Shown here piece after piece: positions 1 through 9,100 of a DNA stretch of 41,613 nt (the first letter of the stretch is position 1; every line of letters starts with the position of its first letter). The translations under genes were made by a program, and so were the position numbers. The notes under the pieces were generated by a model that saw only the letters and a list, made by a program, of their open reading frames with translations, had not been told where the DNA came from and ran no database searches. This DNA is from an uncultured Pseudomonadota bacterium (lineage in GTDB: Bacteria > Pseudomonadota > Gammaproteobacteria > Burkholderiales > Usitatibacteraceae): assembly GCA_937898635.1 (NCBI GenBank), contig CALEJW010000219.1, forward strand, positions 1 to 41,613. Reading direction: 5' to 3'.

Positions 1-1943
1 TCCAGTTGATCGAACGCCTCATCCAGAAACAGCACCTGCGGACGCCGATATAGAGCCCTAGCCAACAGCACTCGCTGCTTCTGCCCGCCCGAGAGCGCCG
101 CACCCAGCGAGCCGACGATCGTGTTGTAGCCCATGGGCATCGCGGAAATGTCCGCGTCGATCATGGCCAGGCGCGCGCATTCGCGCACGTGCGCAGGATC
201 GTGGTCGGGGTCGAAGAAGCTGATGTTGTCCTCGATGGTCCCGACGAAGAGCTGGTCGTCCTGCATGACGGCGCCGATGCGCCGGCGGTAACGGGAGATG
301 TCCCAGTCCTTCAGGTTTCGCCCGTTCACCAGCACCACGCCCTCCGTGGGCGTCACCAGCCCCACCAGCAGCTTGATGAGCGTGGTCTTGCCGCACCCCG
401 ACGGCCCCACGATGGCCACCGACTCCCCGGGCGCGAGCGTGAAGTCCACCCCCCGGAACACGAAGCCTTCCGCCCCGTACGCGTAGCCCACGCCGCGGGC
501 CTCGATCGTGATCGGTCCCCCCGAGTCCTCGCCGGGCAAGCCCTGCCGAGTCGACTCCTCCTCCGCGAGCGCGATGTCCGCGATCCGTTCCGCGTGCAGG
601 TCCAGCATCCGGAAGTCGTTCCACTTCTCCACCAGCGCGTTCAGCCGCCCGAGGAAGACCAGCTTGAAGCCGATGAAGGCGTAGAGCATCCCCACCGAGA
701 ACTTGCCCTCCATCACGGCGATCGCCCCGAGCCAGATCACCGCGACGTTCTCCAGGCCGAAGATGAGCGCGCTCGCCCCTCTCTGGGCGATGCCGACGTT
801 CTGCACCTTGACGCCCGCGTTCACCTGGTCCACGACCAGGTTCTGGTAGGCGGCCCGCCGCTCGTTCTCGCGCAGGTTCAGCTTGATGGCCATCATCCCG
901 CGCAGCGTCTCGATGAAGTGCGTGCCGCTCTTCGCCTCGTGGGAAAGCTGCTCGTCCGTGGCGTAGCGCTGCGGGTAGAAGAGCACCCAGCGCGCCGCCA
1001 CGTAGAGAAGAGCCGCGCCGATCACCACGGCCGTGAGCGTGAGGCTGTACCACCCCATCACGACGAGGGTCAGGACGACCATCACGCCGTCCACCACGGT
1101 CTCGACGAAGGTCGTGGTGAGGGTGCGCTGCACGGCGTCCACGCTGCGGAACTTGGAGACGATGTCGCCCACGTTGCGCTTCTCGAACCAGGAGAGCGGG
1201 AGCTTCACCAGGTGCGCGAAGAGGGTGGAGAGGAGCCTCAGGTTCAGGTTGGTCGAGAGATAGACGCTCACCCACGCCCGCACCGCCGTCACCGCGACGG
1301 TGATGATGACCAGCGCCCCGAACGCCACCCCCAGCACCGTGAGGAGGTCCCGGTCCCGTCCGACCAGTACCCGGTCGACCACGAGCTGCAGGAAGAAGGG
1401 CATCGCAATGGCGAAGACCTCCAGCGCGAGGGAAAGGATCAGGATCTGCGCGAGCGTGCCCTTCATGCCCCGCGCCACGCCGAGGAGCTGGAACGCGCCC
1501 ACCTTCTCGCGTTCGTCGCGGGGCCTGAAGCTCGAGGCCGGCGAGAACTCCATCGCCACGCCCGTGTAGTGGCGCGAGGCGTCCTCCAGGGAGAGGACAC
1601 GGCGCCCCCGGGCGGGATCGTGGACGGTGATCTTCCGGCCCTTCGCGGCCACCAGCACCACGAAGTGGTTCATGTCCCAGTGCAGCACCGCCGGAAGCTG
1701 GAGCTTGCCGAGCGCCCCGAGCGGCGCCTGGACGCCGCGAGCCGTGAGTCCCATGCCCTCGGCGATCTGGGCCACGTTCTTGAGCGTCACCCCCTTGAGC
1801 GAGGGCGACAGGCGCACGCGCATCGCCGAGAGGTCGGTGCGGTAGCCGTGGTAGGAGGCCACCATCGCGAGGCAGGCGATGCCGCACTCCGGCGCCTCGC
1901 TCTGCAGGATCACCGGGACGCGGCGGCTGAAGACCCCGGCCAT
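1..1943 (-). CDS. C39 peptidase-containing ABC transporter (PCAT), 3' end beyond window
   Basis: Inner-membrane exporter that in this family cleaves a double-glycine leader and pumps the cargo out together with an adaptor and an outer-membrane channel. About 647 residues are visible. The N-terminal C39 peptidase domain (about 1-130) looks catalytically intact: Gln14, Cys20 in ECGIACL, His93 in NHFVVL and Asp109 in HDPARG. A six-helix ABC membrane domain follows (about 155-440). The ATPase domain has Walker A GPSGCGKTT near residue 512, signature LSGGQKQR near 617 and Walker B VLFLDEAFDQLD at the window edge. Only the last few dozen residues are missing. The ATG follows directly on the TAG stop of the HlyD-like adaptor gene, so the two are surely co-transcribed. 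Family assignment is firm. The cargo is unknown: no double-glycine peptide gene was seen in the window. Confidence 0.95.
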   Translation of the reverse strand, partial: MAGVFSRRVPVILQSEAPECGIACLAMVASYHGYRTDLSAMRVRLSPSLKGVTLKNVAQIAEGMGLTARGVQAPLGALGKLQLPAVLHWDMNHFVVLVAAKGRKITVHDPARGRRVLSLEDASRHYTGVAMEFSPASSFRPRDEREKVGAFQLLGVARGMKGTLAQILILSLALEVFAIAMPFFLQLVVDRVLVGRDRDLLTVLGVAFGALVIITVAVTAVRAWVSVYLSTNLNLRLLSTLFAHLVKLPLSWFEKRNVGDIVSKFRSVDAVQRTLTTTFVETVVDGVMVVLTLVVMGWYSLTLTAVVIGAALLYVAARWVLFYPQRYATDEQLSHEAKSGTHFIETLRGMMAIKLNLRENERRAAYQNLVVDQVNAGVKVQNVGIAQRGASALIFGLENVAVIWLGAIAVMEGKFSVGMLYAFIGFKLVFLGRLNALVEKWNDFRMLDLHAERIADIALAEEESTRQGLPGEDSGGPITIEARGVGYAYGAEGFVFRGVDFTLAPGESVAIVGPSGCGKTTLIKLLVGLVTPTEGVVLVNGRNLKDWDISRYRRRIGAVMQDDQLFVGTIEDNISFFDPDHDPAHVRECARLAMIDADISAMPMGYNTIVGSLGAALSGGQKQRVLLARALYRRPQVLFLDEAFDQL

Positions 1944-3173
1944 CTAGAGCCGCCCCCGCAACTGCAGCACGGGCTCGAAGAGCCACTCGAGGAGGGTGCG
2001 GCGCTCGAGCAGGATGTCGGCGTTCACGAGCATGCCGGGCCGAAGCGCGATCTCGGCGCCGAGCGCCGACACGCTCTGCCGTTCGAGCTTCACGTCGACG
2101 CGATAGACGGGCTCCTTCACGGTCAGCGGCCCGATCTTGTCGCCCGGCACCCAGACGTTGCGGCTGATCTCCGAGACGCTGCCCTCGTACTGGCCGAAGC
2201 GCTCGTGGGGGAAGGCCTCGTAGCGCAGCACCACCCGCTGGCCCTTGGCGATGAAGCCGATGGCGCGGGAAGGGACGAGGAGCTCCACGTGCAGGCCGCT
2301 GCCCTTGGGCAGCACGGTCGCGAGCGGGGTGTCGGCCGGCACGGTCTGGCCCTCCGCGACCGCGATGTTGGTGACGGTCCCGCTCATGGGCGCCTTGATG
2401 ACGGTCTCGCGCTTCGCCTCGGCGCTCGCGAGGCTTTCCTGGAGCTCGGAGAGCTGGCGCGAGACCTGGTCGACCTGCCCCTGGGAGCGCAACTGGATCG
2501 AGGGCTCCTCCAGCTTCGCGGCGGAAAGGTCCCGGTCGAGCTGCGAGCGCGTGCGGCGCAGCGCCTGCAGCTTGATCTCCTGGTCCGTCACCTCGTCCTG
2601 CTTCTGCTTGGCGACGAGGTCGGAGACGAACTTCTCGCCCGCGAGCTGCTGGAAGCGCGCCGCCTGCTCGCGGGCGCTCTTCACGCGCGACTCCTGCAGC
2701 CTGATCTCGCGGTCGGCCTGCGCGCGCTCCGACTCGAGGTCCTTCATGCGCTTCCTCATCTGGGCCACCTGCTGCTCGCCCAGCTCCTGCACCTGCTGCT
2801 GCTCGCGCTCGAGGAGCCGCTTGCGGCTGGCGAGCTCGGTCGCCGAGGTTTCCGCGGTCGAGCGGTCGTAGGTGATCTTCGCGAGCGGCGCGCCGGCCAG
2901 CACCTCGTCGCCTTCCTTGATGAGGAGCTCGGAGACGCGGCCGGCGTCGGTGATGAGGACGCGCGCGGCGCCCGTGTCCAGGGCGAGGTGGCCCTCGACG
3001 CGCTCGCGGCGCGTGTACTCGCCCCAGATGGCCACCGCGAGCAGCAGGAGCGCGATGGCGGCGGCGAGGAGGGTGTAGACCCAGTAGGCGACGGGCCGGG
3101 CGAGGGTCGTTTCGCCCAGGTACTTCTCGCGCTGGGCGTCGATCGCCTCCTGCCGGAAGAGGTTGCGGCTCAA
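1944..3173 (-). CDS. HlyD/CvaA-like periplasmic adaptor (membrane fusion protein)
   Basis: 409-residue adaptor for type I secretion, linking the inner-membrane ABC exporter to an outer-membrane channel. It has a short cytoplasmic N-terminus, one membrane helix at about residues 28-50, a first lipoyl-like half (DAGRVSELLIKEGDEVLAG), a long Gln/Glu/Arg-rich coiled-coil hairpin at about 100-235, a second lipoyl half (APMSGTVTNIAVAEGQTV) and a beta-barrel C-terminus. The start is a TTG, because no in-frame ATG or GTG precedes the membrane helix. That TTG overlaps the TGA of a short upstream reading frame (TTGA), which suggests translational coupling. It is immediately followed by the PCAT gene, the CvaA-CvaB arrangement of bacteriocin and peptide exporters. 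No outer-membrane partner is visible here; it could lie beyond the left edge or be a shared TolC. Confidence 0.9.
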   Translation of the reverse strand: MSRNLFRQEAIDAQREKYLGETTLARPVAYWVYTLLAAAIALLLLAVAIWGEYTRRERVEGHLALDTGAARVLITDAGRVSELLIKEGDEVLAGAPLAKITYDRSTAETSATELASRKRLLEREQQQVQELGEQQVAQMRKRMKDLESERAQADREIRLQESRVKSAREQAARFQQLAGEKFVSDLVAKQKQDEVTDQEIKLQALRRTRSQLDRDLSAAKLEEPSIQLRSQGQVDQVSRQLSELQESLASAEAKRETVIKAPMSGTVTNIAVAEGQTVPADTPLATVLPKGSGLHVELLVPSRAIGFIAKGQRVVLRYEAFPHERFGQYEGSVSEISRNVWVPGDKIGPLTVKEPVYRVDVKLERQSVSALGAEIALRPGMLVNADILLERRTLLEWLFEPVLQLRGRL

Positions 3174-3229
3174 GGGGCGCGCCCCGTGGCAGGCGGGAAC
3201 CGGTGCTTGTCGTCGTGGCGGCGTTGCAT
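3170..3229 (-). CDS. Possible 19-codon leader ORF ahead of the HlyD-like gene
   Basis: A short frame, MQRRHDDKHRFPPATGRAP, whose TGA overlaps the TTG start of the adaptor gene. A TACAAT hexamer (minus strand, 3244-3239) ends 9 nt before its ATG, the same spacing seen at other candidate leaderless starts in this window. An in-frame ATG also exists at 3250. The peptide is basic and Arg/His-rich, has no double-glycine motif and resembles nothing I recognise. It could be a coupling leader that delivers ribosomes to the poor TTG start, or simply chance in an untranslated leader. Only proximity and overlap support it. Confidence 0.2.
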   Translation of the reverse strand: MQRRHDDKHRFPPATGRAP

Positions 3230-3282
3230 GAGCAGCGGATTGTAAGCCATCGCGCCGCGCGGCCCTCCCGGCGCCGAGGGGC

Positions 3283-3319
3283 TTGCGCGCCGGAACGGGT
3301 AGGTGATAATGTTTTCACC
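3283..3319 (+). promoter_or_regulatory. lexA promoter with palindromic operator GGTGA-N8-TCACC
   Basis: A perfect inverted repeat with 5-bp arms and an 8-bp spacer lies at 3302-3319 and ends at the base before the lexA ATG. A GATAAT -10 (3305-3310) sits inside it, with a TTGCGC -35-like hexamer at 3283-3288 (16-bp spacer). The arm-spacer-arm layout equals that of the classical SOS box (CTGT-N8-ACAG), but the half-site differs. I infer that this is the autoregulatory LexA site of the mutagenesis operon. The -10 is so close to the ATG that the mRNA is probably leaderless. Confidence 0.6.
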
Positions 3320-3961
3320 ATGCCGGAACTCACCGCCCGCCAGGCCGAAATCCTCGCCTACATCCGCGCCCACCTCGCGCAGGAGGGCCGCCCGCCCACG
3401 CGCCCCGAACTCGCCCGCGCCTTCGACCTCACTTCCACCAACGGGGTGCAGAAGCACCTTCTCGCGCTGGCGGCCAAGGGCGCCATCGCGCTCGTGCCCA
3501 ACGCGGCCCGCGGCATCCGCCTGCTGGAGGAGGCCGGCTTGCCGCTCGTGGGCCGGGTGGCCGCGGGCAGTCCCGTGCTCGCCATCGAGAACGTCCTCGG
3601 CCGCTACCCCGTGGATCCCTCGCTCTTCAACCCCCGCGCCGACTACCTGCTGCAGGTGCGCGGCCTGAGCATGCGCGACGAGGGCATCCTCGACGGCGAC
3701 TGGCTCGTGGTCCACCGCACGTCGGAAGCGAGGAGCGGGCAGCTCGTCGTGGCACGGCTGGGCAGCGACGTCACCGTCAAGCGCCTGAAGCTGCGCGGGA
3801 CGAAGGCCGAACTCGTTCCCGCCAACCCGGATTTCCAGACGCTGCACCTGGACCTCAGCCGCGACCCGCTCGAGATCGAGGGCATCGCCGTCGGCGTCAT
3901 CCGCAACCTCTCCGCCGGCCTTCCCGGGGCCGTGCGCCCGCGCCGGGCGGGGCGCCCGTGA
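3320..3961 (+). CDS. lexA: LexA-type SOS repressor of the mutagenesis cassette
   Basis: 213-residue LexA: N-terminal winged helix-turn-helix (about 1-70) and C-terminal self-cleaving S24 domain. Cleavage occurs at Ala82-Gly83 (GRVAAGSP) using Ser117 (GLSMRDEG) and Lys154 (VTVKRLK), all intact, so RecA-stimulated autocleavage is expected. The recognition helix STNGVQKHL keeps the E. coli Ser39 and Asn41 but has Gly, Gln and Lys where E. coli has Ala42, Glu44 and Glu45, suggesting a different operator. The ATG at 3320 aligns with other LexA N-termini; upstream extension to 3203 would run through the promoter. It is the first gene of an operon with imuA, imuB and dnaE2 (GTGA overlap with imuA). 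A second, housekeeping LexA elsewhere in the genome is likely, as in other bacteria with a cassette-linked LexA, but cannot be seen here. Confidence 0.95.
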   Translation: MPELTARQAEILAYIRAHLAQEGRPPTRPELARAFDLTSTNGVQKHLLALAAKGAIALVPNAARGIRLLEEAGLPLVGRVAAGSPVLAIENVLGRYPVDPSLFNPRADYLLQVRGLSMRDEGILDGDWLVVHRTSEARSGQLVVARLGSDVTVKRLKLRGTKAELVPANPDFQTLHLDLSRDPLEIEGIAVGVIRNLSAGLPGAVRPRRAGRP

Positions 3962-4698
3962 ACGCGATCGCCGATCCCGCCAGGCTGCCCGGCGTCTGGC
4001 GCGCGGGGGAAATGGACCGGGCCGCACCCGCCGGCATCCCCTCGGGGCACGCGCGCCTGGACCAGGAGCTGCCCGGCGGCGGATGGCCGCGCGGGGCGCT
4101 CACGGAAATCCTCCACGACGGCGCGGGCCTGGGGGAGGTCTCGCTCCTCTTTCCCGCCCTGAAGACCGTGGCGGAAGAGGGCCGTGCCGTCGCCTGGATC
4201 CATCCGCCGCACCTTCCCTACGCGCCGGCGCTCGCCCGGGCCGGCGTGCCGCTCGAAGCTTGCCTGGTGGTCCGCCCCGCCTCGTCCGAGGAGGCGCTCT
4301 GGTCGGCAGACCAGGCGCTTCGCTCGGGCGCGTGCGGGGCGGTTCTTTTCTGGCTGCCGGGCAACCCCGACTACGCCTGGCTTCGCCGCCTGCAGATGGC
4401 GGCGGAATCGGGCCGCACGCTCGCCGTGCTCTTCCGGCCCGCGGCCGCCGCGGCGCTGTCCACGCCCGCGCAGCTTCGCGTGCTCGTCACGCAGCGGGAG
4501 GGGCGCCCGATGCTCGCCATCCCGAAGCGCCGCGGCCCGCCGCTTTCCTTTCCCATCGCGATCCGCATTCCCGGCCGTCCCTGGAAGGCCCCGCGCGGGC
4601 GCGAGGGCCCGGCGGACGTCGCGGCCCTGCCGGCCCTTTCCCTCGTGCCCCTCGACGCCGGGGTCCTCGCTCGCCACGCCGTCCGCTTCCCGGCCTGA
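3958..4698 (+). CDS. imuA: ImuA, RecA/SulA-like mutasome accessory protein
   Basis: 246-residue ImuA, the RecA-fold-like partner of ImuB and DnaE2 in damage-induced translesion synthesis. Recognisable features are the N-terminal stretch PSGHARLDQELPGGGWPRGALTEIL, typical of ImuA/SulA-like proteins, followed by a RecA-like core (VSLLFPALKTVAEEGRAVAWI; GAVLFWLPGNPDYAWLRRLQMAAE). The degenerate P-loop region gives little reason to expect strong ATPase activity. It starts with GTG inside the lexA stop (GTGA), so its translation is coupled to lexA. The C-terminus is rich in Pro, Arg and Ala. Assignment rests on sequence character plus its fixed place between lexA and imuB. Confidence 0.92.
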   Translation: MNAIADPARLPGVWRAGEMDRAAPAGIPSGHARLDQELPGGGWPRGALTEILHDGAGLGEVSLLFPALKTVAEEGRAVAWIHPPHLPYAPALARAGVPLEACLVVRPASSEEALWSADQALRSGACGAVLFWLPGNPDYAWLRRLQMAAESGRTLAVLFRPAAAAALSTPAQLRVLVTQREGRPMLAIPKRRGPPLSFPIAIRIPGRPWKAPRGREGPADVAALPALSLVPLDAGVLARHAVRFPA

Positions 4699-4708
4699 GG
4701 GGCCGCGC

Positions 4709-6154
4709 GTGCTCTGGGTCGCGCTCGAACTGCCCGCATTGCCCCTGCAGCTCCTCGAACGGGCGCGGGAGGCGCCGCTGCCGCTGGTCGTCGGCGAGGG
4801 CCCGGCGCAGCGCCCCGTGGTGGCCTGCGCCAACGCGGCCGCGCAGGCGGCGGGCGTTCGCGAGGGCATGGCGGTCGCGGCGGCCAAGGCCCTCGCGGGA
4901 GATCTCAAGTGCTTCGCGCGGGACCCGGAAGCCGAAAGGCGCTCGCTCGAGGGCCTGGCCGGCTGGGCCGCGCAGTTCACGCCCGCCGTCTCGCTCGAGC
5001 CCACCGGGCTCCTGCTCGAGGTGGGCGCGAGCTTGAGGCTCTTCGGCGGGCTCGCGAAGCTCCTCGCGGCGCTGCGCGACGGCGTGCGCGGCCTGGGCCT
5101 GCGCGCCACGATGGGCATCGCGCCCACGCCGCTCGCCGCGCGCGCCTTCGCGCGGGCGGAGGCCCGCGGCATCCCGGTGCGAAGCTGTGCGCGCCCCGAG
5201 GAGCTTCCCGCGCGCCTCGCGGAGCTTCCGCTCTTCCTCCTCGAATGGCCGGGGCGGACGCTCGAGCTCCTCGGCGACCTGGGCGTGCTCCGCGTGAAGG
5301 ACGCGCTCGCCCTCCCGCGCGGGGGCTTCTCGCAGCGCTTCGGCCCGGAGGCCCTCGCCATGCTCGACCGCCTCGCCGGCCGGGCACCCGATCCGCGGCC
5401 CGCCTACGCGCCGCCCCCGCGCTACCGCGCGAGGCTTTCGCTTCCCGCCGAGGCCGAGGGCGTGGAGGCGATCCTCTTTCCCCTGCGGCGCCTGCTCGCG
5501 GAGATGGAGGGGTCGCTGCGCGCGCGCGGCGCCGGCGTGCAGGAGCTCGACCTCAACCTCGAGCACGGCCGCAAGCCCCCCACGCGCCTCCTCCTCGCCT
5601 TCGCCGCCCCCGAGCGCGACGCGGAGTTCATCCTCGCCATCGCGCGCGAGAAGCTGGGCCGCCTGGCGCTTCCCGAGCCGACGCTCGCGATCCGCCTCGC
5701 CGCCGCGCGGCTGCTGCCCTTCACGCCGCGCGAGGAGACCTGGCTTCCGGGGCGCGAGGAGCGCGCCGTCGGCCGCGCGCGCCTCGTCGAGCGCCTCTCG
5801 GCAAGGCTCGGGCCGGGCCGCGTCTTCGGCATCGCGCTCGCCGACGACCACCGTCCCGAGCGCGGCTGGAAGAGCCCGCCCGCGGGCGCGACCCGGCTCG
5901 CGGGGGACGGCGGCGCGCGCCCCGCCTGGCTCTTCCACCGTCCGCAGAAGCTCGTGGCGGGCGCGCAAGGGCCCTCCTGCCAGGGCCCGCTCTCGCTCAT
6001 CGCCGGCCCGGAGCGCATCGAGACCGGCTGGTGGGACGGGGAGCCCGTGAGCCGCGACTACTTCGTCGCCGCCAACCCCGCCGGGGAGACGCTCTGGATC
6101 TACCGCGAGCGGCGCGATCCCGGCGCCTGGTACCTGCACGGCCTCTTCGCATGA
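4709..6154 (+). CDS. imuB: ImuB, catalytically inactive Y-family polymerase homolog
   Basis: 481-residue Y-family relative that acts as a hub in the mutasome, joining the beta clamp, ImuA and DnaE2. The N-terminus LWVALELPALPLQLLERA replaces the catalytic DxD-containing strand of active DinB/UmuC enzymes. The second acidic motif (SIDE) is also lost (SLEPTGLLLEVGASLRLFGG). This matches the known lack of polymerase activity in ImuB. Little-finger-like sequence follows, and the protein ends in the typical ImuB tail (ETLWIYRERRDPGAWYLHGLFA region). I chose the GTG at 4709 because it opens the conserved strand and follows GAGGGG 10 nt after the imuA stop; the frame is open further upstream, but only within imuA. 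I did not identify a clear clamp-binding motif by eye. Confidence 0.93.
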   Translation: MLWVALELPALPLQLLERAREAPLPLVVGEGPAQRPVVACANAAAQAAGVREGMAVAAAKALAGDLKCFARDPEAERRSLEGLAGWAAQFTPAVSLEPTGLLLEVGASLRLFGGLAKLLAALRDGVRGLGLRATMGIAPTPLAARAFARAEARGIPVRSCARPEELPARLAELPLFLLEWPGRTLELLGDLGVLRVKDALALPRGGFSQRFGPEALAMLDRLAGRAPDPRPAYAPPPRYRARLSLPAEAEGVEAILFPLRRLLAEMEGSLRARGAGVQELDLNLEHGRKPPTRLLLAFAAPERDAEFILAIAREKLGRLALPEPTLAIRLAAARLLPFTPREETWLPGREERAVGRARLVERLSARLGPGRVFGIALADDHRPERGWKSPPAGATRLAGDGGARPAWLFHRPQKLVAGAQGPSCQGPLSLIAGPERIETGWWDGEPVSRDYFVAANPAGETLWIYRERRDPGAWYLHGLFA

Positions 6155-6167
6155 GGCCCGGGCGACC

Positions 6168-9100
6168 ATGGTGCCCGGCTACGCGGAGCTGCATTGCGTC
6201 ACGAACTACTCCTTCCTGCGCGGCGCGTCGGATCCGGAGGAACTCGTCCACCGCGCCGCCCAGCTCGGCTATGCGGCGCTCGCGATCACCGACGAATGCT
6301 CCGTCTCCGGGGTGGTGCGCGCGCACCTGGCGGCGCGGGAGGCGGGCATCCGCCTCCTCGTGGGCTCCGAGCTTCGCCTCGCCTGCGGGCTTCGCCTCGT
6401 CCTCCTCGCGCAATCGCTCGCCGGCTACGAATCCCTCTGCGGGCTGATCACGCGCGCGCGCCGCGCCGCGCCCAAGGGCGAGTACCGCCTCGCGCGCGAG
6501 GACTTCCCCGGTTCGACCGAGGGCCTGCTCGCCCTCTGGCTCCCGGGCGCTGCGCCGCAGGCGGGGGAGGGGGCGTGGGTCGCCGGCCGCTTCCCGGGCC
6601 GGGCGTGGATCGCGGTCGAGCTGCACAAGGGGCCCGATGACGCGGCGCGCCTGGCGAGCCTCGCGGACCTGGGCAGGGACCTCGGCCTCGCCCTCGTCGC
6701 CGCGGGCGACGTGCACATGCATCGCCGCCGCCGCAAGCGCCTGCAGGACGTCCTCGCCGCCATCCGCCTGCGCGTGCCGGTCGCGCAGGCCGGCCGGCGC
6801 CTGCAGCCCAACGGCGAGCGTTACCTGCGGCCCGTCGGGCGTATTGCCGCGTTCCACCCGCCGGCGCTCCTCGCGGCCACGCTCGACGTGGCCGCGCGCT
6901 GCGCCTTCTCCCTGGACGAGATCCGCTACGAATACCCGCGCGAGCTGGTGCCGGAGGGCCGCACGCCCTCGACCCACCTGCGCGCGCTCTCGCTCGAGGG
7001 CCTCGCTCGGCGCTATCCGCAGGGAGCGCCGGCCGCCGTCGTGGCCACCGTCGAGCACGAGCTCCGCCTCATCGCGGAACTCGCCTACGAGCCCTTCTTC
7101 CTCACGGTGCACGACATCGTCGCCTTCGCGCGCTCGCGCGGCATCCTCTGCCAGGGGCGCGGGTCCGCGGCCAATTCCGCCGTCTGCTACTGCCTGGGCA
7201 TCACGGAGGTGGACCCGGGCCGGATGTCCGTCCTCTTCGAGCGGTTCATCTCCCGGGAGCGGAACGAGCCGCCCGACATCGACGTCGACTTCGAGCACCA
7301 GCGCCGCGAGGAGGTGATCCAGTACATCTACGGCAAGTACGGGCGGGAGCGCGCGGCCCTCACGGCGGTGGTCATCACCTACCAGCCGCGAAGCGCGCTG
7401 CGTGACGTGGGCAAGGCGCTGGGCCTGTCGCTCGACCAGGTGGACCTCCTCGCGAAATCCCTCTCCTGGTGGGACGACCGCGACGCGCTCAGGACCCGCC
7501 TGCGCGAGGCCGGCTTCGATCCCGACAACCGCCTCCTGAAGCAGGTGGTCGAGCTCACGGGCGAACTCGTGGGGTTCCCGCGCCACCTTTCCCAGCACCC
7601 GGGCGGCTTCGTGATCGACAACCGGCGCCTCTCGCGGCTGGTCCCGGTGGAAAACGCCGCCATGCCCGAGCGCACGGTCATCCAGTGGGACAAGGACGAC
7701 CTCGACGCCCTCGGGCTCCTCAAGGTCGACGTCCTGGGCCTCGGGATGCTCTCCTGCATCCGCCGTGCCCTGGACCTCGTGAACGGCTACCGCGGCACGG
7801 GCCTCGGCATGGCCGGCATTCCCGCCGAGGATCCGGCCGTGTACGAGATGGCCCAGCGCGCCGACACGATCGGCGTCTTCCAGATCGAGTCGCGGGCGCA
7901 GATGTCGATGCTGCCGAGGCTGAAGCCCGCCTGCTTCTACGACCTCGTGATCGAGGTGGCCATCGTCCGGCCCGGCCCGATCATGGGAGGCATGGTGCAT
8001 CCCTACCTGCGCCGGCGTGAGGGCTCCGAGCCGGTCACCTATCCGAGCGAGGCGGTGAGGGGGGTCCTCGGCCGCACCCTGGGGGTCTCGATCTTCCAGG
8101 AGCAGGTGATGCAGCTCGCCGTCGTGGCCGCGGGCTTCACGCCGGGGGAGGCGGACAGCCTGCGCCGGGCCATGGCCGCCTGGCGCAGGCGCGGGGGCAT
8201 CGAGCCCTTCCGGGAGAAGCTGGTAAAGGGCATGCGCGAGCGCGGCTACACGCAGGCCTATGCCGAGCAGATCTACCAGCAGATCCAGGGGTTTGGCGAG
8301 TACGGCTTCCCGGAATCCCATGCCGCGAGCTTCGCGCTGCTCGTCTATGTCTCCTGCTGGCTCAAGCGCCACGAGCCGGCCGCCTTCGCCTGCGCGCTCC
8401 TGAACAGCCAGCCCCTGGGGTTCTACAGCCCCTCGCAGATCGTGCAGGACGCCCGCCGGCACGGGGTCGAGGTGCGCCCGGTGGACGTCCTGCGGAGCGA
8501 GGTGGACAGCACCCTGGAACCCGGGCCGGGGGGTGAGCCGGCCATCCGGCTCGGGCTCGGAATCGTGGATGGACTTAAAGTCGAATCTGCGAAATCAGTC
8601 GTAATAGCCAGAAAAGAAATGATTTTCCTGTCAGTTGACGACATGGCCCGCCGGGCGGGGCTGGAGAAAGCGGACCTCTCGCGCCTGGCCCGGGCAGACG
8701 CGCTGTCCTCGCTCGCGGGACACCGGCGCGAGGCCCTCTGGTCCACGCTGGCGATCGATTCGCCGACGCGGCTCGCATTGCCCGCCGGCGCGGAGGCCTC
8801 CGGAGCGGGCCTCGAGGCACCCAGCGAGGGGCAGGAGGTCGTCTCCGATTACGCCGCCGTCGGGCTCACGCTGCGGCGCCACCCCCTGGCCATCCTGCGG
8901 CCCCGGCTGCGAGGCCGGCGGCTGAGCACCGCCGAGGAGGTGGCCGCTTCCCGCCACGGCCAGTGGATCCGGACCTCGGGCATCGTCACCTGCAGGCAGC
9001 GGCCGGCCACCGCGAGCGGCGTGCTCTTCGTGACCCTGGAGGACGAGACCGGGTACGTGAACCTGGTGGTCTGGAGAGACCTCGTCGAGCGCTTCCGCCG

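Noticed and set aside
189..3245. Plus-strand frame of about 1018 codons opposite the exporter genes.
   Set aside because: His/Arg/Glu-rich composition typical of the antisense frame of GC-rich genes; the opposite strand encodes the clear ABC transporter and adaptor.
58..3333. Very long open frame on the minus strand (about 1091 codons), and similar ones at 10592-13993 and 29859-32483.
   Set aside because: Arg/Ala/Pro/Gly-rich translations with no domain, lying in the wrong frame over clear genes. High GC leaves few stop codons, so such frames arise by chance.
4709..6154. imuB considered as an active DinB polymerase.
   Set aside because: Both catalytic acidic motifs are missing, and the operon context and C-terminus are those of ImuB.
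8571..8640. Low-GC patch considered as an inserted element or frameshift in dnaE2.
   Set aside because: The reading frame is continuous and the flanking HhH and OB regions are in register with DnaE2 length, so it is a substitution patch and not an insertion.
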